From Streptomyces sp. VRA16 Mangrove soil (GTDB lineage: Bacteria; Actinomycetota; Actinomycetes; Streptomycetales; Streptomycetaceae): DNA of 64,000 bases. The stretch lies in the NCBI RefSeq assembly GCF_017377775.1, contig NZ_JAFVLN010000016.1, forward strand, positions 1-64,000, given 5' to 3'. The notes beneath the pieces are model-generated. The model was not told the DNA's origin. It searched no databases and worked only from the letters and a program-made list of their open reading frames with translations. The position numbers and the translations under genes are program-made. Below, piece after piece: positions 18,540 through 26,517 of the stretch; within the stretch, counting starts at the first letter, position 1; each line of letters opens with the position of its first letter.

Positions 18540-19355
18540 ATGTGCGGACGGTATGCATCGAGTCGTAGGCCCGAGGATCTCGCAGGAATCTTTGAGGTCG
18601 AGAAGTGGGAGCCGGAAGAGGCGTATGAGCCCGACTACAACGTGGCTCCCACGAAAGAGGTCTACGCGGTCCTCGATCGTCCCCTGAAAGACGCTGAGGA
18701 CCCCCGTCCGGTTCGCCAGTTGCGCAAGCTGAAGTGGGGGCTGGTGCCGTCCTGGGCGAAGTCGCCCGAGGGGGCCGCCCGCATGATCAACGCGCGGGGC
18801 GAGACCGTGCACGAGAAGCCCTCGTACCGGCGGGCCTTCGCCGCCCGCCGCTGCATCATCCCCGCCGACGGCTATTACGAGTGGGTGACCGCGGCCGCCG
18901 AGCGCGATCTGGAGGTCGAGGGGAAGAAGAAGCGGCCGCGCAAGCAGCCGTACTTCGTGACGCCCGCGGACGGGTCGGTGTTCGCGATGGCGGGGCTCTA
19001 CGAGTTCTGGCGGGACCGGACGCTGCCGGACGAGCATCCGCTGGCCTGGTGGGTGACGTGCTCCGTGATCACCCTTGAGGCGGAGACCTCGCCGCTCGGG
19101 GTGGCGCCGAAGGAGGGGCCGCGGTCGCTCGCCGACATTCATCCCCGGATGCCGTTGATGCTGACGCCGGAGCGGTGGGACGCGTGGCTGGATCCTGCGC
19201 GGACGGACGTGGAGGACGTGCGGGGGCTGCTCGCGCCGCCGCCCGAGGGGCTGATGCGGGCCTATCCGGTGTCGACGGCCGTCAGCAACGTGCGCAACAA
19301 CGGGCCCGAGCTGGTGAAGGAGCTGGAGGGGCCCGAGGTGGGGACGTTGTTCTGA
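18540..19355 (+). CDS. SRAP-domain protein (YedK/HMCES-like)
   Basis: The 271-residue protein begins Met-Cys-Gly-Arg-Tyr; after Met removal the exposed Cys forms a thiazolidine crosslink with abasic sites in single-stranded DNA, protecting them during replication. The other active-site elements are visible: Asn in DYNVAPT, Glu in GYYEWV and His in IHPRMPLML. An insert containing Lys/Arg (GKKKRPRKQ) sits after residue 120. The start is fixed by the required Cys2. The name "peptidase" often given to this family is historical. Confidence 0.92.
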   Translation: MCGRYASSRRPEDLAGIFEVEKWEPEEAYEPDYNVAPTKEVYAVLDRPLKDAEDPRPVRQLRKLKWGLVPSWAKSPEGAARMINARGETVHEKPSYRRAFAARRCIIPADGYYEWVTAAAERDLEVEGKKKRPRKQPYFVTPADGSVFAMAGLYEFWRDRTLPDEHPLAWWVTCSVITLEAETSPLGVAPKEGPRSLADIHPRMPLMLTPERWDAWLDPARTDVEDVRGLLAPPPEGLMRAYPVSTAVSNVRNNGPELVKELEGPEVGTLF

Positions 19356-19400
19356 GGCCGGCCCCCGGGGCCGCGCCCCGGACCCTCTTGGGACGTTTCG

Positions 19401-19449
19401 TCGCCGGTCGCCGGTCGCCGGTCGCCGGTCGCCGGTCGCCGGTCGGCGG
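19401..19449. repeat. 7-bp tandem repeat (TCGCCGG)n
   Basis: Six perfect TCGCCGG units (19401-19442) and one variant TCGGCGG (19443-19449) follow the SRAP gene by 45 bp. A period of 7 cannot keep a reading frame, which supports a non-coding stretch. Confidence 0.9.
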
Positions 19450-19529
19450 CGTGTGACGGGTGGCTCGCGCTCCGCGGCGGAGCCGCTGATCGACACAGCC
19501 CCGCGCCCCCCACGGGGCACCATGGGGCC

Positions 19530-20177
19530 GTGACACGAACCGAGATCGTTTCCACCGAGACCGGGGACGCCCGCATCACCTGGCATCCCGCCGCCGATCC
19601 CCGCCTCGTCCTCGCCGTCAGCCATGGGGCGGGCGGGGGCGTCGAGGCGCGGGATCTGCAGGCCCTCGCCGGGGTGCTGCCGGAGCACGGGGTGAGCGTC
19701 GCGCTCGTCGAGCAGCCGTGGCGGGTCGCCGGGAAGAAGGTGGCGCCCGCGCCGAAGACGCTCGACGCCGGATGGCGCGGGGTGTGGGCCGCCGTGGCCG
19801 GACCCGGGCTTCCCGTGATCGCCGGCGGGCGCAGCGCCGGGGCCCGCGTCGCCTGCAGGACCGCGCAGGAGCTGGGTGCCGCCGCCGTGCTCGCGCTGAG
19901 CTTTCCGCTGCACCCGCCGGGCAGGCCGGAGAAGTCCCGGGCGGACGAGCTGCTCGGCACCGGGGTGCCGACGCTCGTCGTGCAGGGCGGCAACGACCCC
20001 TTCGGGAAGCCCGCGGAGTTCCCGGACGTGACCCTGTCCTCGCCCGCGTACGAGATCGTCGAAGTGCCGTACGGGGATCACGGGTTCGCGGTGCCGAAGC
20101 GGGCCGTCATCACCCAGGACGAGGCTCTGGCGCGCATCACGGGAGCCGTCTCCGAGTGGGCCGGGTCACTCCGATAG
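19530..20177 (+). CDS. Alpha/beta hydrolase, Tex30/KANL3-like
   Basis: The 215-residue small hydrolase has an oxyanion stretch SHGAGG, a nucleophile elbow GGRSAGA, a late acidic residue in VQGGNDPFG and a catalytic His in YGDHGF. Relatives are annotated as Tex30/KANL3-type or dienelactone-hydrolase-like proteins; the substrate is unknown. It precedes sigR by 79 bp, and the sigR promoter starts right after its stop codon. The GTG start at 19530 is the first reasonable one. Confidence 0.78.
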   Translation: MTRTEIVSTETGDARITWHPAADPRLVLAVSHGAGGGVEARDLQALAGVLPEHGVSVALVEQPWRVAGKKVAPAPKTLDAGWRGVWAAVAGPGLPVIAGGRSAGARVACRTAQELGAAAVLALSFPLHPPGRPEKSRADELLGTGVPTLVVQGGNDPFGKPAEFPDVTLSSPAYEIVEVPYGDHGFAVPKRAVITQDEALARITGAVSEWAGSLR

Positions 20178-20182
20178 CCGCG

Positions 20183-20209
20183 GGGAATGTTGAGGGCGGG
20201 ACGACTGTT
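20183..20209 (+). promoter_or_regulatory. SigR-type autoregulatory promoter (sigRp2-like)
   Basis: GGGAAT (20183-20188), an 18-bp spacer and GTT (20207-20209) match the known SigR consensus GGAAT-N18-GTT. It lies 48 bp before the long sigR start, as expected for the thiol-oxidation-inducible promoter described in S. coelicolor. Confidence 0.8.
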
Positions 20210-20256
20210 GTGCGGACTGTCGGTGCACACAGTTCGTACGAGAGGAAGTCCGCCGC

Positions 20257-21096
20257 ATGGGCTCGACCATCTGCCCGCAGCGCAGCACCGCTCCTGACCT
20301 GGAGTGGAGCGTGCTGCACGCACCCAAGACCGCTCCTATTCGGGCGGCGGGCGGACCGGATCGTCGTCTATCCTCCGATTCGAGTGGGGTCTCTCTTGGC
20401 TCCGCGACGTCGTTTGAGGAGGTGGGTCCGGTCACAGGGACCGACGCAGGGACCGAACACGGCCAGCCCGACGGACGGCCCGAGCCGGCGGAGACCGCTG
20501 CCGAGCGCAGTGCGCGCTTCGAGCGGGACGCGCTGGAGTTCCTCGACCAGATGTACTCGGCCGCGCTGCGTATGACGCGCAATCCGGCCGATGCGGAGGA
20601 CCTGGTGCAGGAGACGTACGCGAAGGCGTACGCGTCCTTCCACCAGTTCCGCGAGGGCACCAACCTCAAGGCGTGGCTGTACCGGATCCTCACGAACACC
20701 TTCATCAACTCGTACCGCAAGAAGCAGCGCGAGCCTCAGCGCAGTGCGGCCGAGGAGATCGAGGACTGGCAGCTGGCGCGCGCCGAGTCGCACATGTCGA
20801 CCGGGCTGCGCTCCGCCGAGTCGCAGGCGCTCGACCATCTGCCGGACTCGGACGTGAAGTCCGCGCTGCAGGCGATCCCCGAGGAATTCCGCATCGCGGT
20901 CTATCTGGCCGACGTAGAGGGCTTTGCGTACAAGGAGATCGCGGACATCATGGGGACACCCATCGGGACAGTGATGTCCCGGCTCCACCGGGGCCGCCGC
21001 CAGCTGCGCGGCATGCTGGAGGACTACGCCCGAGACCGTGGGCTCGTCCCGGCCGGCGCCGGAGAGTCGAACGAAGCGAAAGGCTCGGGCTCATGA
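20257..21096 (+). CDS. sigR: ECF sigma factor SigR (with long SigR' start)
   Basis: This ECF sigma factor controls the thiol-oxidative stress response. Region 2 reads FLDQMYSAALRMTRNPADAEDLVQET in two halves, and region 4 ends IADIMGTPIGTVMSRLHRGR. Two starts are visible. ATG 20257 adds exactly 55 codons before GTG 20422, which matches the reported SigR' isoform made from the inducible transcript and rapidly degraded. The 224-residue form from GTG 20422 is the stable one, with GAGGAG abutting its start. The stop overlaps the rsrA start as ATGA, so the sigma factor and anti-sigma factor are translationally coupled. Confidence 0.95.
   Translation: MGSTICPQRSTAPDLEWSVLHAPKTAPIRAAGGPDRRLSSDSSGVSLGSATSFEEVGPVTGTDAGTEHGQPDGRPEPAETAAERSARFERDALEFLDQMYSAALRMTRNPADAEDLVQETYAKAYASFHQFREGTNLKAWLYRILTNTFINSYRKKQREPQRSAAEEIEDWQLARAESHMSTGLRSAESQALDHLPDSDVKSALQAIPEEFRIAVYLADVEGFAYKEIADIMGTPIGTVMSRLHRGRRQLRGMLEDYARDRGLVPAGAGESNEAKGSGS
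20422..20424 (+). other. sigR: Internal start codon of the stable SigR isoform
   Basis: GTG 55 codons into the long frame begins a protein starting MGPVTGTDAG, which I recall as the N-terminus of S. coelicolor SigR. The 55-residue extension upstream is Pro/Ser-rich and does not resemble a sigma domain. Confidence 0.75.
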
Positions 21097-21383
21097 GCTG
21101 CGGAGAGCCGCACGAGACGGACTGCGCGGAAGTCCTCGACCATCTCTATGAGTTTCTCGACCACGAGATGCCGGACTCCGACTGCACCAAGTTCGAGGTG
21201 CACTTCGAGGAGTGCTCCCCGTGCCTGGAGAAGTACGGCCTGGAGCAGGCCGTGAAGAAGCTGGTCAAGCGGTGCTGCGGCTCGGACGACGTGCCCAGTG
21301 ACCTGCGGGCCAAGGTCATGGGGCGGATCGAAGTGATCCGCTCCGGCCAGGGCGTGCCCGAAGAGGGCACCCCGCTCGCTTGA
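21093..21383 (+). CDS. rsrA: Zinc anti-sigma factor RsrA
   Basis: The 96-residue redox switch holds SigR in reducing conditions and releases it when its thiols form disulfides. The ZAS motif H-x3-C-x2-C is at His37, Cys41 and Cys44; the other functional cysteines Cys3, Cys11, Cys61 and Cys62 fall at the same numbers known for S. coelicolor RsrA, and an additional Cys31 is present. ATG 21093 overlaps the sigR stop. A terminator and a palindrome follow. Confidence 0.96.
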   Translation: MSCGEPHETDCAEVLDHLYEFLDHEMPDSDCTKFEVHFEECSPCLEKYGLEQAVKKLVKRCCGSDDVPSDLRAKVMGRIEVIRSGQGVPEEGTPLA

Positions 21384-21386
21384 CGT

Positions 21387-21402
21387 GTCACAGCTGTGAC
21401 AG
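21387..21402. promoter_or_regulatory. Perfect 16-bp palindrome downstream of rsrA
   Basis: TGTCACAGCTGTGACA reads the same on both strands. Three further GCTGTG copies follow within 45 bp. It lies 230 bp before the HD-GYP gene and could be an operator; the regulator is unknown. Confidence 0.45.
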
Positions 21403-21443
21403 CCATGACGGCTGTGCCGGCTGTGACTGATAAAGCTGTGACC

Positions 21444-21468
21444 AACTCCCGCATCTGAGGTGGGAGTT
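21444..21468 (+). terminator. Hairpin terminator of the sigR-rsrA operon
   Basis: AACTCCCGC (21444-21452) pairs with GTGGGAGTT (21460-21468) around a 7-nt loop; no T run, as is common in Streptomyces. Confidence 0.6.
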
Positions 21469-21614
21469 GAGCGTGCGTTCGCCGCTCGGTTCACTCGATC
21501 GTGCTAATCCGGGGCCTTCTGTCCCGGTATTCGATGTGATGCCGCCCGAGCGGCACGCCGCGCGGCCTACTCTCTGGTCTCCGTGAACGGAACGCCACGG
21601 GGAGGGAGTTGGGC

Positions 21615-22958
21615 ATGCGGTCGGTTCCGCCGATGGCCGGTTCGTATGTGCTCCTGACGGCGGGTGCCGGTGCCTTCTGCGCCGCGCCCGCGTTCTTCTC
21701 CGCCACCTCCTGGCCGGCCGTCGTGCTGCTCGCCTGCGCGTACGTGGGATGCGGCCAGGCGGGCCGGGCGTCCCGGAGCATGGGTACGTTCTTCCCCGTA
21801 CTCCTCGCAGGAGCGTTTCTGCTGCCGCCCGCGGCCGCCGCGCTCGTCGCCGTCCCCGGCGCCGTGCTCGGCCGTGTCGAGCAGCGGCCCCAGTGGCTGC
21901 GCCGGGTCTGGCGGCCCGCCCAACTCGCCCTCGCGGTCTGGGCGTCCGCCGAGGTGTTCGCCGCGCTCGGCGGTCCCGGCGCGGTCTCCGGGCCCCGCTT
22001 CCCGTACGCGCTGCTGCCCTGCGGCGGCGCCGTGCTCGCCTTCTGCGCGGCGCTCACGGTGCTCGACGGGGGCATCCTCGCCGCCGCCGAGCGCGTCCCG
22101 CTGCGCACCGCCTGGCGCGGGCTCTTCCTGCGCTCGCTGGCGCCGGTGGCCGTGCACGGGCTCGCCGGGCTCATGATGGCGGTCCTGTGGGCGAGCTCGT
22201 ACGGGCCGGTGGCCGCGCTGCTCGTGCTGCTGCCGATGTACGTCTCCTGCTGGGTGTTCGCCCAGTACCAGCGCGAGCGCGCCGCGCACCAGGCGACCAT
22301 CCGGGCCCTCGTCCAGGCCGTCGACATCAAGGACGGCTACACGCGCGGGCACAGCGAGCGCGTCGGGCAGGCCTCGATGATGATCGCCCGGGAGCTGGGC
22401 ATGCCGGACGAGCGGGCCGAGGTCCTCCGGTTCGCCGGGATCCTGCACGACGTGGGCAAACTCGGCGTCCCGACACGGCTGTTGCGGAAGGACGGGCCGC
22501 TCACGCCCGAGGAGCGCGAGGTCATTCAGCTGCATCCCGAGTACGGGCACGAGATGGTGCGCGGCATCGGGTTCCTCGGCGAGGCGCGGGCCGCGATCCT
22601 GCACCACCACGAGCGGCTCGACGGGAGCGGCTATCCGTACGGGCTCGTGGGGACGCAGATCCCGGAGTTCGCGCGGGTGGTCGCCGTGGCGGACGCCTTC
22701 GACGCCATGACGTCCACGCGTACGTACTCGCGGGCGCGCCCCGTCGAGGTGGCCGTCGCGGAGCTGGAGCGGTGTGCGGGGACGCAGTTCGATCCGGTGA
22801 TGGTCGGCGCGCTGGTGCGGGCGCTGGCCCGGGAGGGGTGGCGGCCGGTGGTGACCGCGGACGAGGCGGGTGCGCCAGGCGCGGGCGGCACGGGAGGTAC
22901 GGGGGTGCCCGTGCCCAGGGCCGCGGCGGTGCCGGTGCCGGGGTCGGCCCCCCGGTGA
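21615..22958 (+). CDS. Membrane HD-GYP domain phosphodiesterase-like protein
   Basis: The 447-residue protein has a six- to seven-helix membrane N-terminal half (to about residue 215) and a C-terminal HD-GYP domain. Conserved elements are GHSERV, the HD pair in LHDVGKLG, HPEYGHEMV and HHERLDGSGYP, so the metal and GYP residues are intact. HD-GYP enzymes hydrolyse cyclic di-GMP; membrane-linked actinobacterial versions are poorly studied. A Gly/Ala/Pro-rich tail ends the protein. ATG 21615 lies 6 nt after GGAGGGAG. Its stop overlaps the next start (GTGA at 22955), so the two HD proteins are coupled. Confidence 0.85.
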   Translation: MRSVPPMAGSYVLLTAGAGAFCAAPAFFSATSWPAVVLLACAYVGCGQAGRASRSMGTFFPVLLAGAFLLPPAAAALVAVPGAVLGRVEQRPQWLRRVWRPAQLALAVWASAEVFAALGGPGAVSGPRFPYALLPCGGAVLAFCAALTVLDGGILAAAERVPLRTAWRGLFLRSLAPVAVHGLAGLMMAVLWASSYGPVAALLVLLPMYVSCWVFAQYQRERAAHQATIRALVQAVDIKDGYTRGHSERVGQASMMIARELGMPDERAEVLRFAGILHDVGKLGVPTRLLRKDGPLTPEEREVIQLHPEYGHEMVRGIGFLGEARAAILHHHERLDGSGYPYGLVGTQIPEFARVVAVADAFDAMTSTRTYSRARPVEVAVAELERCAGTQFDPVMVGALVRALAREGWRPVVTADEAGAPGAGGTGGTGVPVPRAAAVPVPGSAPR

Positions 22959-24280
22959 CGGGGCGCGGGTCCGGCCGGAAGGCGCGCCGCGCTCGGGGCC
23001 GCCTCGCCCACCCCGGCGGCCGGGGCGGCGGATCGCCCAAGGCTCCGGCCGCCTTCGTCGTGGGGGTCTATTGCGTCGCCGCCGTCGTCACGGGCGTCGC
23101 GCTGCTGTACACCGTGGCGCGCGGGCTCGACGACGCCGCCGTCGCCGTCGCCTTCGGGCTGCTGGTCGCCGTGGGGGAGCTGGCCCGGTGGAGCGGGGGC
23201 GAGGACCGGGAGCCGGCGCCGCTCGGGGCCGCGGGGGCGCTGGCGTACGCGCTGCTCGGCGCGAAGGCCGGCGACAGCACGCACCACGGGGTGCTCCAGG
23301 TCGTCGCGGTCGCCGTCGCGGGTGCGCTCGTCGGCTGCGTACCGCACGTGGCGCGCGGCAGAGGGCCTTCGCCGGATCACATGGCGCGGCGCGTGCTGAC
23401 CGTCTGGTTCGCCGCCGCCTGCTTCCAGCCGCTGTACAACCAGGGCAAGTTGGCGGAGTGGTTCGGTGACGGGGCGTACTACGCGCTGCTCATCGCCGGA
23501 CTGCTCGCGCTGACCGGCCTGTGCGACGCCGTGCTCGCCGCCGCCATGGCGCACGCCCGCACCGGCTGGCCTTTCGGACCGCTGCTGCGCGACGAGATGC
23601 GGTCCATGCTCGGCATCGGCTCCGCCGTGTGCGCGACCGGCGCCGTGATGGCCCTCGCCGTCGCCGTCGCCGGGCTGTGGGCGCTGCCGGTCATCAGCCT
23701 GCCGCTGCTCCTGACCCAGCTGGCGTTCCGCCGGTACTCCGCGGTCAAGGCCACGTACCGGCAGACCATCGCCTCGCTGGCCCGCGCCACCGAGATCGCC
23801 GGGTACACCCCGCACGGGCACGCCCACCGGGTCGCGGCGCTGAGCCGTGCCATAGGGCGTGACCTGGGGCTGTCCGGGCCCGATCTGACCGTCCTGGAAT
23901 ACGCGGCGCTGATGCACGACATCGGGCAGCTCTCGCTCGTCGACCCGGTCAGGGACGGGGCCACCGCGGGCCTGCCGCTCGCCCAGCAGCGGCGGATAGC
24001 GCTGCTGGGCGGCGCCGTCGTCCGGCAGACCGGGGTGGACTCACAGGTCGCCGTCGTCGTCGAGCGGCTGGCCGATCCATACCGTGAACAGCCGCTCACC
24101 GCGCGGATTGTGCGGACAGCGAACGCATACGACGAGATGGCCAGGGGAGCAGGCCCCCAGGGGCCCCTCGCGGCCCTGGAGGGACTGCGTCTGGCCACAG
24201 GGAAGGAGTACCAGCCGGAGGTCGTGGAGGCGCTCGCGCGAGTGGTGGAATGCAGGGGCGGCCCGAAGGGCCTCAGGTAG
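22955..24280 (+). CDS. Membrane HD-domain protein, degenerate partner of the HD-GYP gene
   Basis: The 441-residue protein has the same layout as its upstream neighbour: membrane helices to about residue 250, then an HD domain with GHAHRVAALSRAIG and MHDIGQLS. The downstream HHE and GxGYP motifs are missing, so phosphodiesterase activity is doubtful and it may sense or scaffold. GTG 22955 overlaps the previous stop by 4 nt. Its first 35 residues are Gly/Arg-rich, and the DNA at 22995-23043 resembles the head of the dispersed repeat, so GTG 23061 is a credible alternative start. Confidence 0.78.
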   Translation: MTGRGSGRKARRARGRLAHPGGRGGGSPKAPAAFVVGVYCVAAVVTGVALLYTVARGLDDAAVAVAFGLLVAVGELARWSGGEDREPAPLGAAGALAYALLGAKAGDSTHHGVLQVVAVAVAGALVGCVPHVARGRGPSPDHMARRVLTVWFAAACFQPLYNQGKLAEWFGDGAYYALLIAGLLALTGLCDAVLAAAMAHARTGWPFGPLLRDEMRSMLGIGSAVCATGAVMALAVAVAGLWALPVISLPLLLTQLAFRRYSAVKATYRQTIASLARATEIAGYTPHGHAHRVAALSRAIGRDLGLSGPDLTVLEYAALMHDIGQLSLVDPVRDGATAGLPLAQQRRIALLGGAVVRQTGVDSQVAVVVERLADPYREQPLTARIVRTANAYDEMARGAGPQGPLAALEGLRLATGKEYQPEVVEALARVVECRGGPKGLR

Positions 24281-24438
24281 GGCGGTGGGGGAGACGGTCG
24301 GGCCCTGGTCTGCGCCTGGGGTCGGCTGGGTAACCCATGGGTAATGAGCGGGTCTCCGACCGTCCGTGGTTGGATGCGAAGGAGCGACGGAAATGGGTGT
24401 CCGGGGGTACAGGCCCCGAGTATCGGCAGGCGGGAATC

Positions 24439-25419
24439 GTGAGGATCTTCGGCAAGGGACGGCACCGGCCCTCCGCCTCGTGGCGGCAGGCCACGGACCG
24501 CGCGTTCACGCTCATCGGCGACGGTCGGTACGAGGACGCGGGAGCGCTGCTGACCCGCGCCGCCGACCTGGAGCCCTGGCTCTCCGAGTCCTGGTTCAAC
24601 CTCGCGCTGCTGCACAAGTTCCGGCACGACTGGGAGCAGGCGCGCACCGCCGGACTGCGGGCCGTCGCGCTGCTCGACCGGGAGACCGGCGCCCCGGACT
24701 GGTGGAACGTCGGGATCGCCGCGACCGCGCTGCAGGACTGGCCGCTGGCGCGGCGGGCCTGGCAGGCGTACGGGCTCCGGGTGCCGGGCGGGGCCACCGC
24801 GGCCGGCGAGCCCACGGGCATGGAGCTCGGCAGCGCGGCCGTGCGGCTCTCGCCGGAGGGCGAGGCCGAGGTCGTGTGGGGGCGCAGGCTGGACCCCGCG
24901 CGCATCGAGGTGCTCTCCATTCCGCTGCCGTCGTCCGGGCGGCGCTGGGGCGAGGTCGTGCTGCACGACGGGGTGCCCCACGGGGAGCGGACGATCGCCG
25001 CCGGGCACGCGTACCCGGTCTTCGACGAGATCGAGCTGTGGGCGCCGTCGCCGGTGCCGACGTGGGTGGTGCTCCTTGAGGCCGCCACCGAGGCCGACCG
25101 GGACGCGCTGGAGCGGCTCGCCGCCGATGCCGGGTTCGCGGCGGAGGACTGGTCGTCGTCGGTGCGGCTGCTGTGCCGGACGTGCTCGGAGTCGCGGATG
25201 CCGTCCGACGAGGGCGACGGCGAGCACCTCGACCCGCACGATCACAGCGAGCCGGGGCATCCCGGGCCGCTCGGCCACCGGACCGACGGGCAGCTGTGGG
25301 TGCCGGAGCGGGAGTGCGGCGTGGCCGCGCCGGCGTCTCTGGTGCGGGGGCTGCTCGACGGATGGGTCGCCGACAGCCCCGATTCCCGGGACTGGCGGGA
25401 TCTCGAAGAGGTCTGTTAG
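24439..25419 (+). CDS. TPR-repeat protein of unknown function
   Basis: The 326-residue soluble protein has a TPR pair in its N-terminal third (FTLIGDGRYEDAGALL and SWFNLALLHKFRHDWEQA). A beta-rich domain follows, and a C-terminal third holds a His/Asp-rich stretch (EHLDPHDHSEPGHPGPLGH) with nearby Cys pairs (LCRTCSES), possibly a metal site. I chose GTG 24439 because the protein then begins with MRIFGKG, which I recall for relatives; ATG 24337 is in frame but has no ribosome binding site. The function is unknown. Confidence 0.75.
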   Translation: MRIFGKGRHRPSASWRQATDRAFTLIGDGRYEDAGALLTRAADLEPWLSESWFNLALLHKFRHDWEQARTAGLRAVALLDRETGAPDWWNVGIAATALQDWPLARRAWQAYGLRVPGGATAAGEPTGMELGSAAVRLSPEGEAEVVWGRRLDPARIEVLSIPLPSSGRRWGEVVLHDGVPHGERTIAAGHAYPVFDEIELWAPSPVPTWVVLLEAATEADRDALERLAADAGFAAEDWSSSVRLLCRTCSESRMPSDEGDGEHLDPHDHSEPGHPGPLGHRTDGQLWVPERECGVAAPASLVRGLLDGWVADSPDSRDWRDLEEVC

Positions 25420-25561
25420 GCGCCGGGCGGCGTGCGCGTGCGTCGCCGGGTGACGGTGAGGGCGGGTTGCCCGCGCCGTTCCCCGCGCCGCTGGCAGGGC
25501 CGTGGCCCCCGTACCCTGTAGAAGTACCCCCCCCGTTTTCCCAGGAAGGCTTACGTCCGTC

Positions 25562-26212
25562 ATGGCGCAGCAGGAGACCGAGAAGCAGCACGACGGCGTG
25601 CTCCCCGTCGATGACGAGGGGTTCGTCGTCGACACCGAGGACTGCGAGGCGCGTGAGGCGGCCTACCGGGAGCGGGGGACGTCGCGGCCGATCACCGTCG
25701 TGGGGAACCCGGTGCTGCACAAGGAGTGCAAGGACGTCACCGAGTTCGACGACGAACTGGCCAGGCTCGTCGACGACATGTTCGCCAGCCAGCGGACCGC
25801 CGAGGGCGTCGGCCTCGCCGCCAACCAGATCGGTGTCGACCGGAAGGTCTTCGTCTACGACTGCCCGGACGACGAGGGCGTGCGCCACACCGGTGTCGTC
25901 GTCAACCCGGTGCTCCAGGAGCTGCCCGCCGAGCGCCGCCGCCTCGACGACTCCAACGAGGGCTGCCTGTCCGTCCCGACCGCGTACGCCGAGCTCGCCC
26001 GGCCCGACTACGCCGAGGTCACCGGGCAGGACGAGAAGGGCAACCCGATCAAGGTGCGCGGCACCGGCTACTTCGCCCGCTGCCTCCAGCACGAGACGGA
26101 CCACCTGTACGGGTACCTGTACATCGACCGGCTCTCGAAGCGCGAGCGCAAGAACGCCCTGAAGCAGATGGCGGAGGGCACGCCGCGCTACCCGGTGGTC
26201 CCCAACGACTGA
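25562..26212 (+). CDS. def: Peptide deformylase
   Basis: The 216-residue metalloenzyme removes the N-formyl group from new proteins. All three family motifs are present: GVGLAANQIG, EGCLSVP and QHETDHLYG (HExxH). About 40 extra residues precede the core, as in actinobacterial deformylases. ATG 25562 is used; AGGAAGG lies 12 nt upstream, a rather long spacing. A strong hairpin follows the stop. Confidence 0.95.
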   Translation: MAQQETEKQHDGVLPVDDEGFVVDTEDCEAREAAYRERGTSRPITVVGNPVLHKECKDVTEFDDELARLVDDMFASQRTAEGVGLAANQIGVDRKVFVYDCPDDEGVRHTGVVVNPVLQELPAERRRLDDSNEGCLSVPTAYAELARPDYAEVTGQDEKGNPIKVRGTGYFARCLQHETDHLYGYLYIDRLSKRERKNALKQMAEGTPRYPVVPND

Positions 26213-26240
26213 GCACCGTCTGACAGTTGAGCGCTGAGAG

Positions 26241-26275
26241 CGGCGCCTGGTACGGAAGTTTCCGGCCAGGCGCCG
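26241..26275 (+). terminator. Hairpin terminator of def
   Basis: CGGCGCCTGG (26241-26250) pairs with CCAGGCGCCG (26266-26275), a perfect 10-bp stem with a 15-nt loop. Confidence 0.7.
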
Positions 26276-26401
26276 TTCGCGTTCCCACCCCGCACACCCC
26301 GCGTGCGCCCGCGTGTGCGAACAGGATCGGCCTGACGTGATTCAGATCCGGTCATGTAAGGGGACGAATCTGGTGACTCGGGGTAGTGAGGGGAGCAAAT
26401 C

Positions 26402-26416
26402 CGTTCCCAGAACGGT
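26402..26416. promoter_or_regulatory. Inverted repeat upstream of the sesquiterpene cyclase
   Basis: CCGTTC-CCA-GAACGG is a perfect 6-bp-arm inverted repeat about 100 bp before the cyclase start, in a 305-bp gap (26213-26517) that otherwise holds the def terminator and an AT-richer promoter-like stretch. Confidence 0.35.
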
Positions 26417-26517
26417 CAGTTGTAGTGCTGAATAGAAAGCGCGGGGATACGCAACGGCGCGCGCCCGGCACTTGCGGGAGGGGTGTACGCCTTCGGCCGA
26501 CAGAGAGGGGCTTGTTC

